From Gnetum montanum (taxonomy: Eukaryota > Streptophyta > Gnetopsida > Gnetales > Gnetaceae), in assembly GCA_015680685.1 (NCBI GenBank), contig MNCI01030840.1, positions 1-64,000 on the forward strand: DNA of 64,000 nucleotides, in the 5' to 3' direction. This document shows, one piece after another, positions 44,231 to 56,700 of the stretch (its first letter is position 1; each line of letters starts with the position of its first letter). The notes beneath the pieces are model-generated. The model did no database searches. It was not told the DNA's origin and was given only the letters and a program-made list of their open reading frames with translations. The position numbers and the translations under genes were made by a program.

Positions 44231-46380
44231 GATATGGATATGGGTTTTTCCCTCAAGTAGATGGTGAATGTTTTTGATGATAGTCTAGAGGGTAATAGTG
44301 ACGTTGGAATGATGTATGAACTGCAGAGCTTCTAAGGAAGATGGGCTACTAAACATAGTGCCCGTATGGATCTACTTGCCTATAAGGGTACTACTACCTT
44401 GGTGATGGCATTCCCCATGATTGTGGTTGATACCACTATTGCTATTATTTATAAGGTTGTGAAGGAGTTCCACTTGGGTAGTAAGCTTGTTGCTATTGGT
44501 GGAACTTCCTTGGACTACCTTGAGGGTAAGGTAATCATCTTGGAAGTTACCTGCATGTTAGGTGAGGATTTAATGCATATCCTTCATACTATTATAAGTG
44601 TGACATCATAGGGAAACATCCCTTTGGATTCTCATATTGACATATGTCACATTTACTTTCATCATCATAGTTAGACTCCACAACTTCCTCTATTGCAACA
44701 GCTATGCCCGTACCTCTTTAGTAGGCATGTTCAGCTTCTTTGCACCTCTTACGATTATGATCACTATTTTGCTCTTTAGATTCCTCAACAATATTAAAAT
44801 AAGTTTAAAATTTTTCATCCAAAGAGTCCCATAACTTTTCAACCTTGGCTGAAATATCATAAATAGATTTTTGGATGGGCAAGGTCTTCTTGTTCAACAC
44901 TTCATCAAGTGGTTATTCCTCCTCATCACAAAATTGGACCTCTCATTTTCTGATGGAAGGGTCCTTATTATACTCTTCAAAACTTTCCCTTTTTTGTAGC
45001 TCATCTTCTTCTTTTGCTACCTACTCTATTAGCCTTTAGATATAATAAGCTCTCAATTTAGACAATCTTCCTTGGGCATACATCCAAAGGGTTCTTCCAG
45101 TTTTCACTCTAAGCCCAACTATGATGTGGTGAAGTTGTTCCCTCTAAGAATATCCATGGTTAGGGCATCAATGTAAGATTGAATAGTATCTACCCATGAT
45201 GGCATCCAAGGGTTCATGTGCTCCTTATTTCCAACCTTGGATTTACCTTCTCAGATTAGACACTATAGAGTACATCTAATATTTATTATTAAATAGTTTT
45301 AGCATGGTACTCCATCTACAAATAGACTCTAGCTCTAAGGACTGGTACTAGCTTTTAACTTCCTTTATGAGGGTCCTTGAGAAAAGCTTGATTTTTTTAC
45401 ATTCATTCTCTATGTTTTGTAAGGCATAAGCATCATGAAAAGTTTGTATATGTGTCTATGAATCAAAATTGTATCCCCTCTTAAATTTTGGGATGTTATT
45501 CATGTCTAGGTGCTTGTTTTGACTATTCTTAATATGCTTGGTTGGGATTTTCACTACCTCCACAATGTTTAGCATACTTCAAGTTGGTAATAGAGGTTCA
45601 TCATCATCACTGCATCAATGATGCCAATCATGGTTTTGGCCATCCCTTCAATTTTGGTGGTCCTCATGGTCATTGTTATCTAGCTGATCACCTTCATCAT
45701 GATTATTTTGATGGAAACTTCCATGAGAACTATGAGATAAAGACGAATGTTTAGAATTGGATGAAGAGAAAGGTGGACTACCACTACCATCATGGTATCC
45801 ACCACTACTCTTATGCTTATTACGATCACCATCCTTAGAGTCCTTACTATTGTGGTGCTTGCCTAGGTTCCTACCTTGGTTGTCACTTTTTCCTAAATCT
45901 AATTTGTGAATAGTGGATTGCAAGTTTAGGTTCACACCCTCAACATTAGTATTAGGGGGTGGAGACTCTTCATGTTGAGAACCTTTAGTAGGAGGATCCT
46001 CAATGTCATCTTAATTTAGTAGGAACAAGGGATTGGTGCAATGTTTTCCCTTTGTAGCTTCATGGAGTTTCTCTTAACATCGATCTCATTTACATTGTGT
46101 TTCATTGGGATAGTAGTTTTGAGTGTCATATCCATCCACAACATATTCTTCTTGAAGATCTTCTATGCTTAGCTTCTTAAGCATTTTGAATAGTATCCCG
46201 AGCTCAAATTGATCAGGGGGCAAGACAACATTGCCCTTCATATCACACCATCATAGTTGTTCATCTTGATGTAGGATGAAGGTGAAGTTTAGCAAAAACT
46301 CATCTAGATGAGTGTATACCAGCTTGTATTCTTGTGGTACTAGTGGTTTGGTATCCTTGTGCTTGCAAGAAGAAGAAGAA
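44231..46380 (-). pseudogene. gag: Gag of element D
   Basis: On the minus strand near 45,230-45,110 the sequence reads NPWMPSWVDTIQSY and ALTMDILRGNNFTTS. A charged stretch and a Gln-rich, tyrosine-rich tail follow (QPYK, YQPQSWGMPSPR around 44,460-44,400). That tail aligns with element E's gag tail near 60,800 (QPYE, SWALALPR). Between 45,935 and 45,648 there is a His/Ser/Asp-rich segment (HNSKDSKDGDRNKHKSSGG). Many TAG and TAA codons lie where Gln is expected. No intact capsid frame remains. Confidence 0.65.
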
Positions 46381-46915
46381 ATTTTGAAAATAAAATAAAA
46401 TTATTAGTGTGCTTTTACAATTTAATGTATAGTGGGAATGATATTGACCTTGAGGTTTGTACAATGGTATTAATGATATTCACTTAGACTTAAATAGTGT
46501 ACATTCCACAACAAAGTCCCCAAAAATGGTGTCAATGATGAGCAGCGAGATACCCCTATGCCCAACCATATGAATCACAAAGTGTTCACATGTGACCCAA
46601 TTGAATTCTATGGACTTTATCATTTCTAGTGCACAAGTCCTTTAGAAAGTGAATCTAGCCTTAAGGTCAATCGTTGTCTTCCCAATTACACTTGTGACAT
46701 TCATTGGTATGATTAAGTGTAACTAAGGCATCTAATTTTTATCATTTTTTATTTTATAGTTTGGTGCTAAAAATGTTGATAAAAAAATTGGATTAACTAA
46801 ATTAAATTAACTAATTAACTAGCATTTAACTAATCCTAACATATGCATCTGATCTCACTTTTTGTACACATCTTGAACCCACATATCTACTACTAGGTGT
46901 ACCAAGCGATAACGT
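46381..46915 (-). other. Leader of element D
   Basis: Non-coding leader between LTR and gag; its minus-strand sequence (gggtcacatgtgaacacttt, tggttgggcataggggtatc) aligns with 58,620-58,680 of element E. A primer-site-like cttggtacacc (minus strand) lies about ten bases after the LTR end. Confidence 0.6.
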
Positions 46916-47296
46916 TGTTGGGATTACGAAGTGAATACTTTGAAAAATATTTAATTACTAATGAAAAATATTTAATAAATAATTAAAGACATTTAATGCA
47001 TAAATGAAATAGCTAATCTATCCAAAGTGCTACAAGGTTTATTAGAAATCTTATCTTTATTGTTGCACACATTGTTGTGATTAGGTAAAACAATGCTCAA
47101 ATAAAGACCTGTACACTCAACGACTCCTACTATAGGCACTTAGGGAAAAAATTCTAACTTTCAAATGGAGAAAATGCAAGAGCTCTGCTACAAATACAAT
47201 TTCTACTTACCATAAATGTGGCTACACGTGCATATTTATAGCTAACTATAGACACTACATCGATGGGTTCATGTTGACACATGATATGATGCATCA
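46916..47296 (-). repeat. 5' LTR of element D
   Basis: On the minus strand it starts near TGATGCATCATAT and ends cccaaca at 46,916, aligning with element E's LTR (TGATGAATCATAT ... cccaaca). A minus-strand TATA-like tataaatatg is near 47,240-47,231. The start could instead be at 47,341, because gatgcatcaac occurs twice here. Confidence 0.65.
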
Positions 47297-47297
47297 A

Positions 47298-47321
47298 CTA
47301 GGCCTTGTCAACAAGGCCTAG
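47298..47321. repeat. Perfect 11-bp inverted repeat with 2-base loop
   Basis: ctaggccttgt, then ca, then acaaggcctag: a perfect hairpin at the boundary between element D and copia H, flanked by direct copies of gatgcatcaac at about 47,288 and 47,330. Confidence 0.85.
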
Positions 47322-47399
47322 ATGACAAGGATGCATCAACATGGTCACATTGACGCAACAAAGAGAACACGACTCATTAGTCATGAAGTTATTTATTTT

Positions 47400-50300
47400 T
47401 AAAACTTATGTGTCAAAATGCAAGATGTTTTACATCATAAGGAAATGATAATTTTGGTGCTTAATGATTAATGTTCCTATCTTAAGAAAGAAAACTCAAA
47501 CCTTAAGGCAAAGATTCAAAAACTAATTGATGTATTTAAACAAATAAATGAGAACTCTTTAGAGAATCCCATAAACAAGAGCCAAAACAATGAATGTTTA
47601 AGAGAATCTACAAAAGCAATTCAATATAGGTTTGGTAAAATGTCAAAGCCTAGAAACTTAAATTATTTCTTTTTTGGAAAATCTAGTCATATTTAAGCAT
47701 ACTTCCATTGTAGAATGAAATAATATACTAGGTCATGGCAAACACAATCTAGGCTAGGAACTATGTAGGTTTGAAAACAGAAAAAGAGGAAGCCTAAAAA
47801 GAACCTAATGACTCATATAGCTCTCTTTGATGCCAAAACAAGCATGTGATATATTGATAGTTGATGCTCAAGGGACATGAAAGGTGATAAAACCTACTTT
47901 ACCCACTTCTCAAAATAAAATTATGGAATTGTCACATTTGGAGACAATGTGGAGGCTCCAATCAAAGGTATTGGTACCATAGGAGAAAAAGGTAAAGGAA
48001 TATAAAATACAAATAATTTTTTCTTTATTAAAGGCTTAAAACATAATCTTCTTAGTTTTAGTCAACTCTTTGATTTAAATTTCAATGTCACTTTTTCTAG
48101 AGAGACATGTAGAATTTAAGACTTAAAATTTAGAGACATTGTGATAGAAGGAAATGTTTACACCACTAAATTCGCAAAAGATTCTAATCTTAAGTCTAAG
48201 TGCTTAATTATTTGTATAGATGATACCTTTCTATGAAATAGGAAGTTGGGCAACATAAACAAAGAAACTCTTCAAAGTCTTGTAACAAAGAAAATGGTTT
48301 ATGGGCTATCCAAATTCAAAGTCTTTAATATGAACACTTGTAAAGCATGCCAGAAAAGAAAGAAAACAAGGGTAAGTTTTGGTAACAAATATTATATATC
48401 TACCTCTTGTCTCATATATCTACTTCATTTGTATGTAGTTGTTCCTTCTCAAACATTCAATTTGGAAAAGAAAAGGTACTTTCTAACCATTGTTAATGAT
48501 TACTCTAGTTTTACTTGGGTTGCCTTTTCACATCATAAGTATGAGGTACTTGATCTTTTTTTAAGAATATACAATCATATCTAGAAAGAAAAAGGCTATG
48601 GTGTTAATGTTATTAGGAGTGATAATGGAGGAGAATTTAAGAATGCCAAGTTTAAGCAATTTCATAAAATGAATGGCATACTTCATCAATTTTCTGTTAC
48701 AAGAGCTCCTCAACAAAATGGTGTAGTTGAAAGAAGAAATAGGATCTTGAATGAGATGGGAAGAACCATACTAAATGATCAAAATATTCCCTATCACTTT
48801 TGGGTTAAAGGTATCAACACTACATGTTATGTCTCTAATAGAGTCCTAGTAAAAAGGTTCACCTCTAAAACTCCTTATGAGTTATGAACTAGTAGAAAAC
48901 CCATAGTAGGTTATTTTCATGTCTTTGGTTTGAAATGATATATTCTAAATGATAAAGATATCTTAAGAATATATTATCCTAAAATTGATGAAGGGATTTT
49001 CTTATGATATTCATTAGTTAACAAAGCTTATAGAGTTTTCAATAAAAGGACAAACACTATAGAAAAAACTATAAATGCTAAAATTGATGATCATGACATT
49101 ACTACTCCATAACCTGATGATGAAGTTATTTCCATTCAAAAATTATCAAATTCCAGTCAAGTGCAAATTCATAAAAATTCAGAAGTAGATAGTGAGCATG
49201 AGGAAGAGCAAGAAGATGAACTTGAGGATATTTCTCCCATTCAACCCAAAATACCTAGACTTAGTAGAATAGATTCCATTAATGATGTCATTGAACAAGT
49301 TCAAGATGGTATTCACAAAAGAAGACAAACTTAGGAAATTTGTTCTTATGTAGCATATCTTTTAGAACTTGAACCCAAAAACTTCAAAGAAGTAGAAGAA
49401 GAATGAATGAATGAATTTTTGTTATGCAAGATAAACTAAATCAATTTACCAGAAATAATGTATGAGATTTTGTACCTAAACTAGACCATAAATTAATCAT
49501 TAGGACAAAATGGATATTTAGGAAAAAAACTGATGAAAGTGAAAATATCATTAAATATAATGCTAGATTTTTTGCCAAATGATATAATCAATAAAAAGGA
49601 ATTGATTTTTGATGAAACCTTTTCTCCTATTGTTAGACTAGAATCCATTAGACTTCTTTTGGCATACACTAGTATTAAAAATATTAAACTATATCAAATG
49701 GATGTAAAGAGTGCCTTCCTAAATGGGACTATACAATAAGAATTTTATGTTGAACAACCTAAAGGATTTGTAGATCTTATTAAATCCAACTATGTTTACA
49801 AACTTAAGAAGGCTCTTTATGGACTTAAACAAGCACCTAGAGCTTTCTATGAAAGACTTTTTCAACATCTTACATCAAATGGTTTTAAAAGAGGTGAGGC
49901 TAATGTCATCTTATTTATTAAATGGAAAAATAGTAATATTCTTATAGTTTAAATTTATGTTGATGATATAATCTTTGGTAACACTAATGAAAGTCTTTGC
50001 AAAAAATTCGTATTCATGCAATCTGAATTTGAAATGAGCATGATGGATGAACTCAAAATCTTTCTTGGATTTCAAATCAATCAAACTATAGATGGAGCAT
50101 TCATTTTTCAAACAAAATATGTTAAATATCATTTGCTAAAATTCAATTTGGCTGATGTCAAGGTAAAAAGCACCCCTATGGCTACAAGATTTAATCTTAC
50201 CAAAGATGATCAAGGAAAGCATATTGATCACAAGCTCTATAGACATATGATAGGTTGCCTACTTTATTTAATTACTAATAGACCAGACATAGCATTAAGC

Positions 50301-50890
50301 ATAGGAATGTGTGCTAGATATTAAACTACCCCAAAAGAGTTCCATTTAAAAGTAGTTAAGTGTATTTTTCATTATCTAAAAGGTACCATTAATTGGGGCC
50401 TTTAGTATCCAAAGGATTCCTCACTTGATCTTGCTAGATATTGTGATTCTGATGGGATAGGATGTTTTGATGACCATTTTAGTACAAGTGGAAATTGATT
50501 TTTCCTAAGAAAAAGCCTTGCTTCTTAGATAGCCAAAAAGAAAACTTCTACAATACTTTCTACAATAGAAGCTGAATACATCTCAATTGGGAGTTACTAT
50601 GCTTAACGTTTTTGGATGAAAGAAACACTCAAAGACCTAGGGGTATAATCTTAATCTACACGTATCTATTCTGACAACAACAAGATCATCAACATCACAA
50701 AAAATCCAGTTCAACATTCATGCACCAAACACATTAAGATTCAACATCACTTTTTATGAGAACATACTTAACGTGGGTACATAATGCTAGAATTTATTAA
50801 AACCAAAAATCAACTAAAAGATTCTTTCACAAAACCCCTTGATGACTAAATATTGACTACTCTATGTAACGTTATGGAAATATGGCCTTG
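47400..50890 (+). pseudogene. pol: Copia gag-pol remnant of element H
   Basis: Order along the plus strand: a zinc-knuckle remnant near 47,665 (FFFGKSSHI); protease near 47,850 (YIDS then a stop then CSRDMKGDK, from the usual DSGCSRHM); GAG-pre-integrase and zinc finger 48,246-48,365 (LGNINKETLQ, CKACQKRKK); integrase core (NDYSSFTWVAF, SDNGGEFKN, QNGVVERRNR); reverse transcriptase 49,395-50,324 (FDETFSPIVRLESIR, QMDVKSAFLNG, KKALYGLKQAPRAFYERL, catalytic YVDDIIFGN); RNase H 50,330-50,880 (ARYCDSDG, STIEAEYIS, IYSDNNKII). It has many stops and frameshifts. The integrase and reverse transcriptase acids are still visible. Confidence 0.88.
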
Positions 50891-51287
50891 TCCTATCAAG
50901 TAAGTTTTTTTATATTTGTATTTTTATCTTTATTTTTATTTTTTTAAAAAAATATTATTTTATCTTTTAAACAAAAAAACATTTTTCTTCTTGCATGCAT
51001 TTAGGAAAAGTTCTACTTCACTCCTTTTTGATGCTATTCAAAAAGGGGGATAATTTGGTAGATTGGTACTATTAATGATAATGATGTGATATGAGTATGG
51101 TGATTATGATGTGAGGATGTAAAATGACTTAAATGATATGATTCATGGAATATAATGCACTACTAGAATTTTTTTGATATATTTTAAACTAGTGTCATGA
51201 TCAATAATAAAATTATATGTCTTAATGATTTCTAGAGACTACTAACTTATTTTCTTAAGTTTTGAACATCACCAAAAAGGGGAAGAT

Positions 51288-52390
51288 TGTTGACCTTTTG
51301 GTATGCCAAAGCCTTAATGAAAATGGAGAACAAAGGATGTTTGTTGTCGATGTTGTATTTATAGGATAACAGTAAGAACTCCACATCATGGACAAGGACT
51401 CAAGGAAGCATGGTTATCAAAGTAAAATACTTCATTGGTAAAATTAGAGCATGGAAAAATATAAAGATTATAAGATAAATGAAGATGCTCTAAGGATTCA
51501 TAGGAAGCAAAATCAACAAGACAAAGCCTTAGGAAGTAGAGCTCAAAAGTTGAGAAGACATCTCTAAGAAACAGAAGATGTCTTGGCCAAGAGGAAGTCA
51601 ATCACAGGAAGATGTCTCCCAAAAATAGGAGATATCTCCTTTAGAAAGAAGAGTTCTCCCTAGAGATGTCCCATTCTGAAAGGAGACATCTTCCCAAAGT
51701 TAAAGTTGAATTCATAGAGACATCCTAATCTTAAAGGGGACATCTACATTAGCCATTGGATAGTTGTTGCATAGATTTCAAGGTGTTTTTATAAATTTAG
51801 ATGCTATAAGAATATTTCAAATTTTTGAGTATTATGCAAGCATTGTAAACATGAAAGTTATCATTGTTTATCGTATGTTGTTGTACTTGTGTAATTAAAT
51901 TGTCACATTATTTTTTAGACTTGTTGCAGAATTGTGCTTCATTATACAAGGAATTTGTAAATTGAGTTACACTTTCTCCTTATGGTTCCTTTTCTTTTTT
52001 TACTTCTCTGAGGGGTTTATGTGCTTCTTGCGAGAAGGAATCCTTTTAGATCTTGTTGATATCATATGGGATTAAGGTATTTTGCTATGTCAAAACACTC
52101 CAAAGTGGAGCTCTATTTTATACAAGTTTTCAAATCCTTTAAATCACTCTTGAACTTCTTGGAACCTTGCAGGGTTGAGAGTTGACACAGTCATGAAACT
52201 CTCCTTAGCAAAGCTCAAATGTTGTAAATATTGTGGTTTCTTCTAAACTACATTTTGGAAGAAACAAAGTCTAGAGATGTGCAAGGAATAAACCCTTTAA
52301 TTGTGGACTATCCAAGATGGGGAACCACATAATTATTGTGTTTTGTGTAATAGGTGTTGCTTGCAATTTGGGGAACTTAATCATCCCCCC
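51288..52390 (+). repeat. 3' LTR of copia element H
   Basis: A polypurine tract (aaaaaggggaaga, 51,274-51,286) precedes tgttgaccttttgg at 51,288. The right end is not sharply defined; the LTR fades near aacttaatca at about 52,390. A second purine run (caaaaagggggata) is near 51,041-51,053. Confidence 0.55.
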
Positions 52391-52980
52391 TTTCTAAGTT
52401 CTCAATCCTCATAACGTATATGCACTTTCTATACAAGATGTTCACTTTTCACACTCACATCATGTGCATGTACAAAACAAGTTTTTATTTTATTTTATTT
52501 TCTTTTAAAACTATATACTTTTGGATAAATATATTTTTTTATTTATTCCCAAAATAATACCTTGCACTTCAAAATGCATAACAAACATACTATGGCTTCA
52601 AACTAAAATCCATTTAAACTAACAATATTTGTATCAATCACACTACCTATCCACATGCTAAAATCATATCAAAACATCACATAACATAGAAATACAATTC
52701 AAATGTATAGATACCAAAACCTCACATAAAGCATAAATACATATCAAATAGTTTTTCTTGTACCTCAATTCATCATCCTTACTATCCACATCACCTATCT
52801 AACACATTACATTAAACTAGTGTACATAATCATGTTAGTTAAGCATGTAAATACATCATAATCATAAGATAAAAGGTAAAACATCCTATCATATAAAGTG
52901 CAATCATAATAAGATAACTTGTCCCCAATAACCCACTGAAAATATATAAATCATAATCATACTACCATACTCAATGTCTC
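52391..52980. other. AT-rich spacer between copia H and chromovirus G
   Basis: Very AT-rich DNA without a convincing frame; probably the 3' flank of element G on the minus strand. Confidence 0.45.
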
Positions 52981-54464
52981 CAAAAATAATGTAACACTCT
53001 TCCATCCTTGAGAATATTCCTCTCAAAAATTCTAAAGATGATTTTCACACAACTTAGTCTTCATCTCCTAGGTAACCTTTGAAGCTCCATGTCTTCTCCA
53101 CAAAATTTTGGCCATAGGCACAACTTTACTACATAGTTGTCATACCATATGATCAACAATTTCTACTAACTTCTCTACATAACTAACATAGGACTATTGA
53201 TACATCCCTGAATCATTAATCACATGATGTTCATAAAGCAAATAACATCATAGCATAGATACATAGAACACATCATGTGCATGTGCCAAGTAAGAAGGTA
53301 ATGCTATCTGATAGGCCACTCTCACAATTCTTTTTAGCACCTTAAAAGGACCAATGTACCTAGGAGCCAATTTTCCCTTTCAGCCAAATTATGTAGGATC
53401 CTTTAGGGGAGAAACGTGAAGAAAAACATGATTTCCAACTATAGACTCCTTTGGTTTTTAACGCTATTTGCATATGTTTCCTACCTATCCTATTTAGCTC
53501 TTAATTTGTCTTAAATCATTCAAGCCTACTCTATGTTCTGCCCTACCAAATCTATGCTCACCCGCTAATGATATTATATGATATCCCAACATAAATAATT
53601 TATACATGGCCTATCATATAAAATCACATGTGATGCTACCTAAAAACTCTTTTGATAATTATTATATGCAACTCAACTAGTGGTAGCATCCAATCCCAAT
53701 TATCTNTTTTTAGTAAGCACTATATAAGGGTATGGGTACAGGATTTAACATGTGTTCAACATGTCATTTGTAGATAAATGGTTAGATTGAGTGGGTGAAT
53801 TAAATTCTTAAAGATATGTTGAGAGCTTTTGCTTTTCAATACAGAGATAATTGGGATTGGATGCTACCACTAGTTGAGTTGCATATAATAATTATCAAAA
53901 GAGTTTTTAGGTAGCATCACATGTGATTTTNCTATAAAATCAAACATTGAGAGACATACTTTGTTACATTCCTCTTCATACCACACAATCAATACATTCA
54001 TGATAAATCTTGGTACATCTTTTGACTACCTAGATGCATTTGGTATCTACTCACATGGGTGTCATCCATCAAGTGAAATTACAAAGCTTCTAGAATACAT
54101 ACTTGACCATCCCTTTACAGCATACCACGACTATCCATAGAGAATGGTCCATCAAAATCATTTGCTACCTAAACTCTAGATCCCATGAATTATGCCATTG
54201 TTTCTCTTAAATCTACTTCTATAAACTTAATTGGATCATCAAGCGACTAACATTACTAGACATCCTTATCAATGCATTAGCTATCTTGTTTGTCTTACTA
54301 GGCCTATATCTAATAGTAAAATCAAAATATGCAAGTAACTCCACTTATCTATATTATTGTAGGTTTACCTATAGTCAATTCATAAGATATTCGAGGCTCT
54401 TATGATTAATCCAAATAGGAACCTAATCCTCATATAGATAATGTTGTCACATCTTTAATGTGAA
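52981..54464 (-). pseudogene. pol: Chromovirus-type Ty3/gypsy pol fragment G (RNase H to integrase)
   Basis: On the minus strand the RNase H end comes first, from 54,464: LKM, then HYLYED, VPIWINHKSLEYLM, FDFTIRYRPSKTNKIANAL. Integrase C-terminal parts follow: NWDWMLPLVELH near 53,900-53,850 and [13 protein letters not shown] near 53,385-53,345, the conserved block before the chromodomain in Tekay/Del elements. The reverse transcriptase is missing because element E's LTR interrupts at 54,465. A segment bounded by Ns (53,706-53,931) disturbs the order. Confidence 0.7.
53620..53930. repeat. 86-bp inverted duplication with single Ns (probable assembly artefact)
   Basis: 53,620-53,705 and 53,845-53,930 are reverse complements of each other as far as I can read. 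Ns stand at 53,706 and 53,931, directly after each copy. The pattern is the same as at 11,159-11,289 and points to a flipped contig used to fill a gap. Confidence 0.8.
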
Positions 54465-54957
54465 TGATGAATCATATTTTGCCTAACTATGATATCAAAG
54501 CCTTGATATGAGATATGTGATATTGGATCCCAAAATGTGATGTCAAATATTCGATATCATGGGATGTGTGCTAACCTATAAATATAGTGCTCAAGAACAC
54601 AGTTTCAAGATAGTTTTTGTCATAGCATAGTAGAGCTCTTGTATTTTCTTTTATCCAGAGTTAGAATATTTTCCAAAGTGCTTATAGCAAGAGTCATTGA
54701 GTGTATGGATGTTTATTCTAACACCATTGTACGTATGCACAAAAGTATGTGCATCAATAAAGATGAGCTTTCTAATAAAACCTTGTAACACCTTGGCTAG
54801 CTTAAATATTTTATATATGCATTTAATGCTTTATGTAATTTCCTTTAATGCTCTTAACTAATTAAGCTAAATTAAGATAGTTTGATTAAATAGAAATTAA
54901 TTACACACATAAGTATGACTACTTCGAGCATGCGCATGATACTTGGTAATCCCAACA
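54465..54957 (+). repeat. 5' LTR of element E
   Basis: Starts TGATGAATCATATTTT and ends cccaaca. A TATA box (cctataaatatag, near 54,570) and AATAAA at 54,756-54,761 have promoter and polyadenylation spacing. The left edge is fixed because the chromovirus RNase H frame is readable up to 54,464. A primer-site-like ttggtaaccc follows at about 54,968. Confidence 0.7.
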
Positions 54958-55107
54958 ATTCTTAACATTTGGTAACCCAATAGTGTTATATGTGTTCAGG
55001 ATGTGCACAAAGAGTGGAAGCAAATAATTATGTTAGGATAGTGAGTTATTAATTAGAAATTAGATTAGTTAAAGTGGTTCACAAATTAATAAGTATGGTG
55101 CGAGCTC

Positions 55108-56700
55108 AATTGCTCGTGCATCATCTACATCCCCAAGCAGCTGAATGCACACCGCCCAGAGCACTTTCGTCCTATTGGTGTGTGCAATGTCCTCATCCGC
55201 ATCTTCTCCAAAATTCTGGTCAATCGCCTAGGCCCCCTCCTGCCTAGGTTGGTTAGCCACAATCACGCGAGCTTCGTCCAGGGTAGGACCCTCTAGGACC
55301 AAGTCCTTCTTATGCAGGAGGTCATTCACTCCCTCTGCGCCACGGGGTTTCTGGGACTTTGTCTCAAGCTTGACATCGCGAAGGCCTACGACACGCTTAG
55401 TTGGCAGGCTCTTCGTGATATCATGCATAGGAAAGGTTTTGACCCTGGATTTATCCAGCTGTGTGTGCATCTCCAGTCCTCTGTCGGGTTCTCTTTTGAC
55501 GTGGGGGGATGGCTCTGGGGCTTCTCCTCCCCTGGTCGAGGTCTGAGGCAGGGCGACCCCCTGTCTCCTTTGCTTTTCATCATTGCCATGGACCTCCTGC
55601 AATCCTACTATCATGCCTCGGGGGTGGAGGGCCTTGACATTGCGGGGGTGGCTTGCCGCGTTGAACACTACGCAGACGATACCATGCTTCTTAGCTGGGC
55701 GGTGGTCCCGCAGGCCCAGTGTATCAACCTGGCTCTGTCCCGATTGGCCACCAAGTTAGGCTTAGAAATCAACCACACCAGGTCGGCGGCGCACTTCATT
55801 AATGTGGACCCGCAGGTGCAGCACTAGGTTACACAAACTCTGAACGTGCAACCTGGGAAGAACACCAATGCCTACCTGGGTATCCCGTTGTTCCAGTGGG
55901 GGCGGAACAATTCTTGGACCTCCCTCCTGGCCAAGCTTGAGCACCTCATCAATCACTGGGCAAATCGATTCCTTACGTGCAAAGGCCACCTCCTCATGGC
56001 CACTGGGATCCTTGCGGCCACCACACGCTTTGTGGCGACAGTCGCCGTGCCCCCCGTGACCATCATCCACCAGATCAACGCCCGGATCCACGGTTTCCTG
56101 TGGCGGGGGGGCAAAGGGGGGAGCAAACTCCATCTTGTCAATTGGCATTGCGCAGCCCGTCCTCATACGGCGAGAGGGCTGGGGGTCACCACGTTCGAGG
56201 ATGAGTGTGTGATGGGGCAGCAGTGGCTGGTTTGTTGGCTCACTCATGCTCGGGGGGAGTGCAATCAGTGGCGCCGTATCGTTCACCATAAGTACACGCT
56301 CTGGATGTCTGGTTTGCATATCTCGAGGCCTTGGATGACTCTCTGCCAGCACGTACGACAGATGTTGAATCTGAACTGGCTCCACCTCGAGCTGTGCACC
56401 CTTTTGACCCATAAATACCCCCTAAGGATGGTTGGATGGAAGTTTGGCGCGGGCAACTCCCCGAGAAAGTAAAAATCTTTCTCTGGCTGCTCAAATCCAC
56501 CGCGCTCCCCGTTTTTGTGTTCCTGTAGCAGCGCAGCATCTTGCAGGACCCCACGTGTCCTCGTTGTGGCCACGACCCCGAGACCCTCAGCCACTTCATT
56601 TATGACTTCCCCTGCATGCGCGCCACTTGGGGCGCATGCAGAAGCCCCCCCCGGGGCAATTTGACGATGATTCCTGGTCGGCGCAGAATCGCATAGTTTT
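55108..56700 (+). pseudogene. LINE reverse transcriptase with zf-RVT
   Basis: This is the reverse transcriptase of a non-LTR element, which would nick the target and copy RNA in place. Visible: IYIPKQLNAHRPEHFRPIG (start of the RT domain; the endonuclease is lost), LDIAKAYDTLSWQAL, GLRQGDPLSPLLFIIAMD and the catalytic HYADDTMLLS (YADD at 55,669-55,680). The thumb region follows (AYLGIPLFQWG, WANRFLTCKGHLLMATGIL). After a frameshift near 56,440 comes the zinc region (PEKVKIFLWLL, CPRCGHDPETLSHFI, CMRATW). Stops are few: one TAG near 55,827 and one in the zinc region. It is much better preserved than the LTR elements around it. Confidence 0.9.

Larger units (their letters stand above)
44226..47296 (-). 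mobile_element. Athila-like element D, 5' part (LTR, leader, gag)
   Basis: Read on the minus strand this gives the 5' LTR (47,296-46,916), leader (46,915-about 46,380) and gag (46,380-44,231); pol continues on the far side of element C at 26,842. Leader and gag align with element E on the plus strand (54,958-55,095 and 58,465-61,200), showing that D and E are one family. Confidence 0.8.
47370..52390 (+). mobile_element. Ty1/copia (SIRE-type) element H, 5' end missing
   Basis: Part of gag, then protease, integrase, reverse transcriptase and RNase H in copia order, followed by a polypurine tract and a 3' LTR. The 5' LTR and gag start are absent at the junction with element D, so D probably inserted here or the end was lost. 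The lineage call rests on the YVDDIIFGNTN style of reverse transcriptase and is tentative between SIRE and related clades. Confidence 0.75.

Noticed and set aside
44366-44611. 81-codon plus-strand frame
   Set aside because: The minus strand here aligns with gag of element E; the plus frame is a by-product.
55228-56599. Several minus-strand frames of 100-216 codons
   Set aside because: They are shadows of the GC-rich LINE reverse transcriptase, which has clear catalytic motifs on the plus strand.
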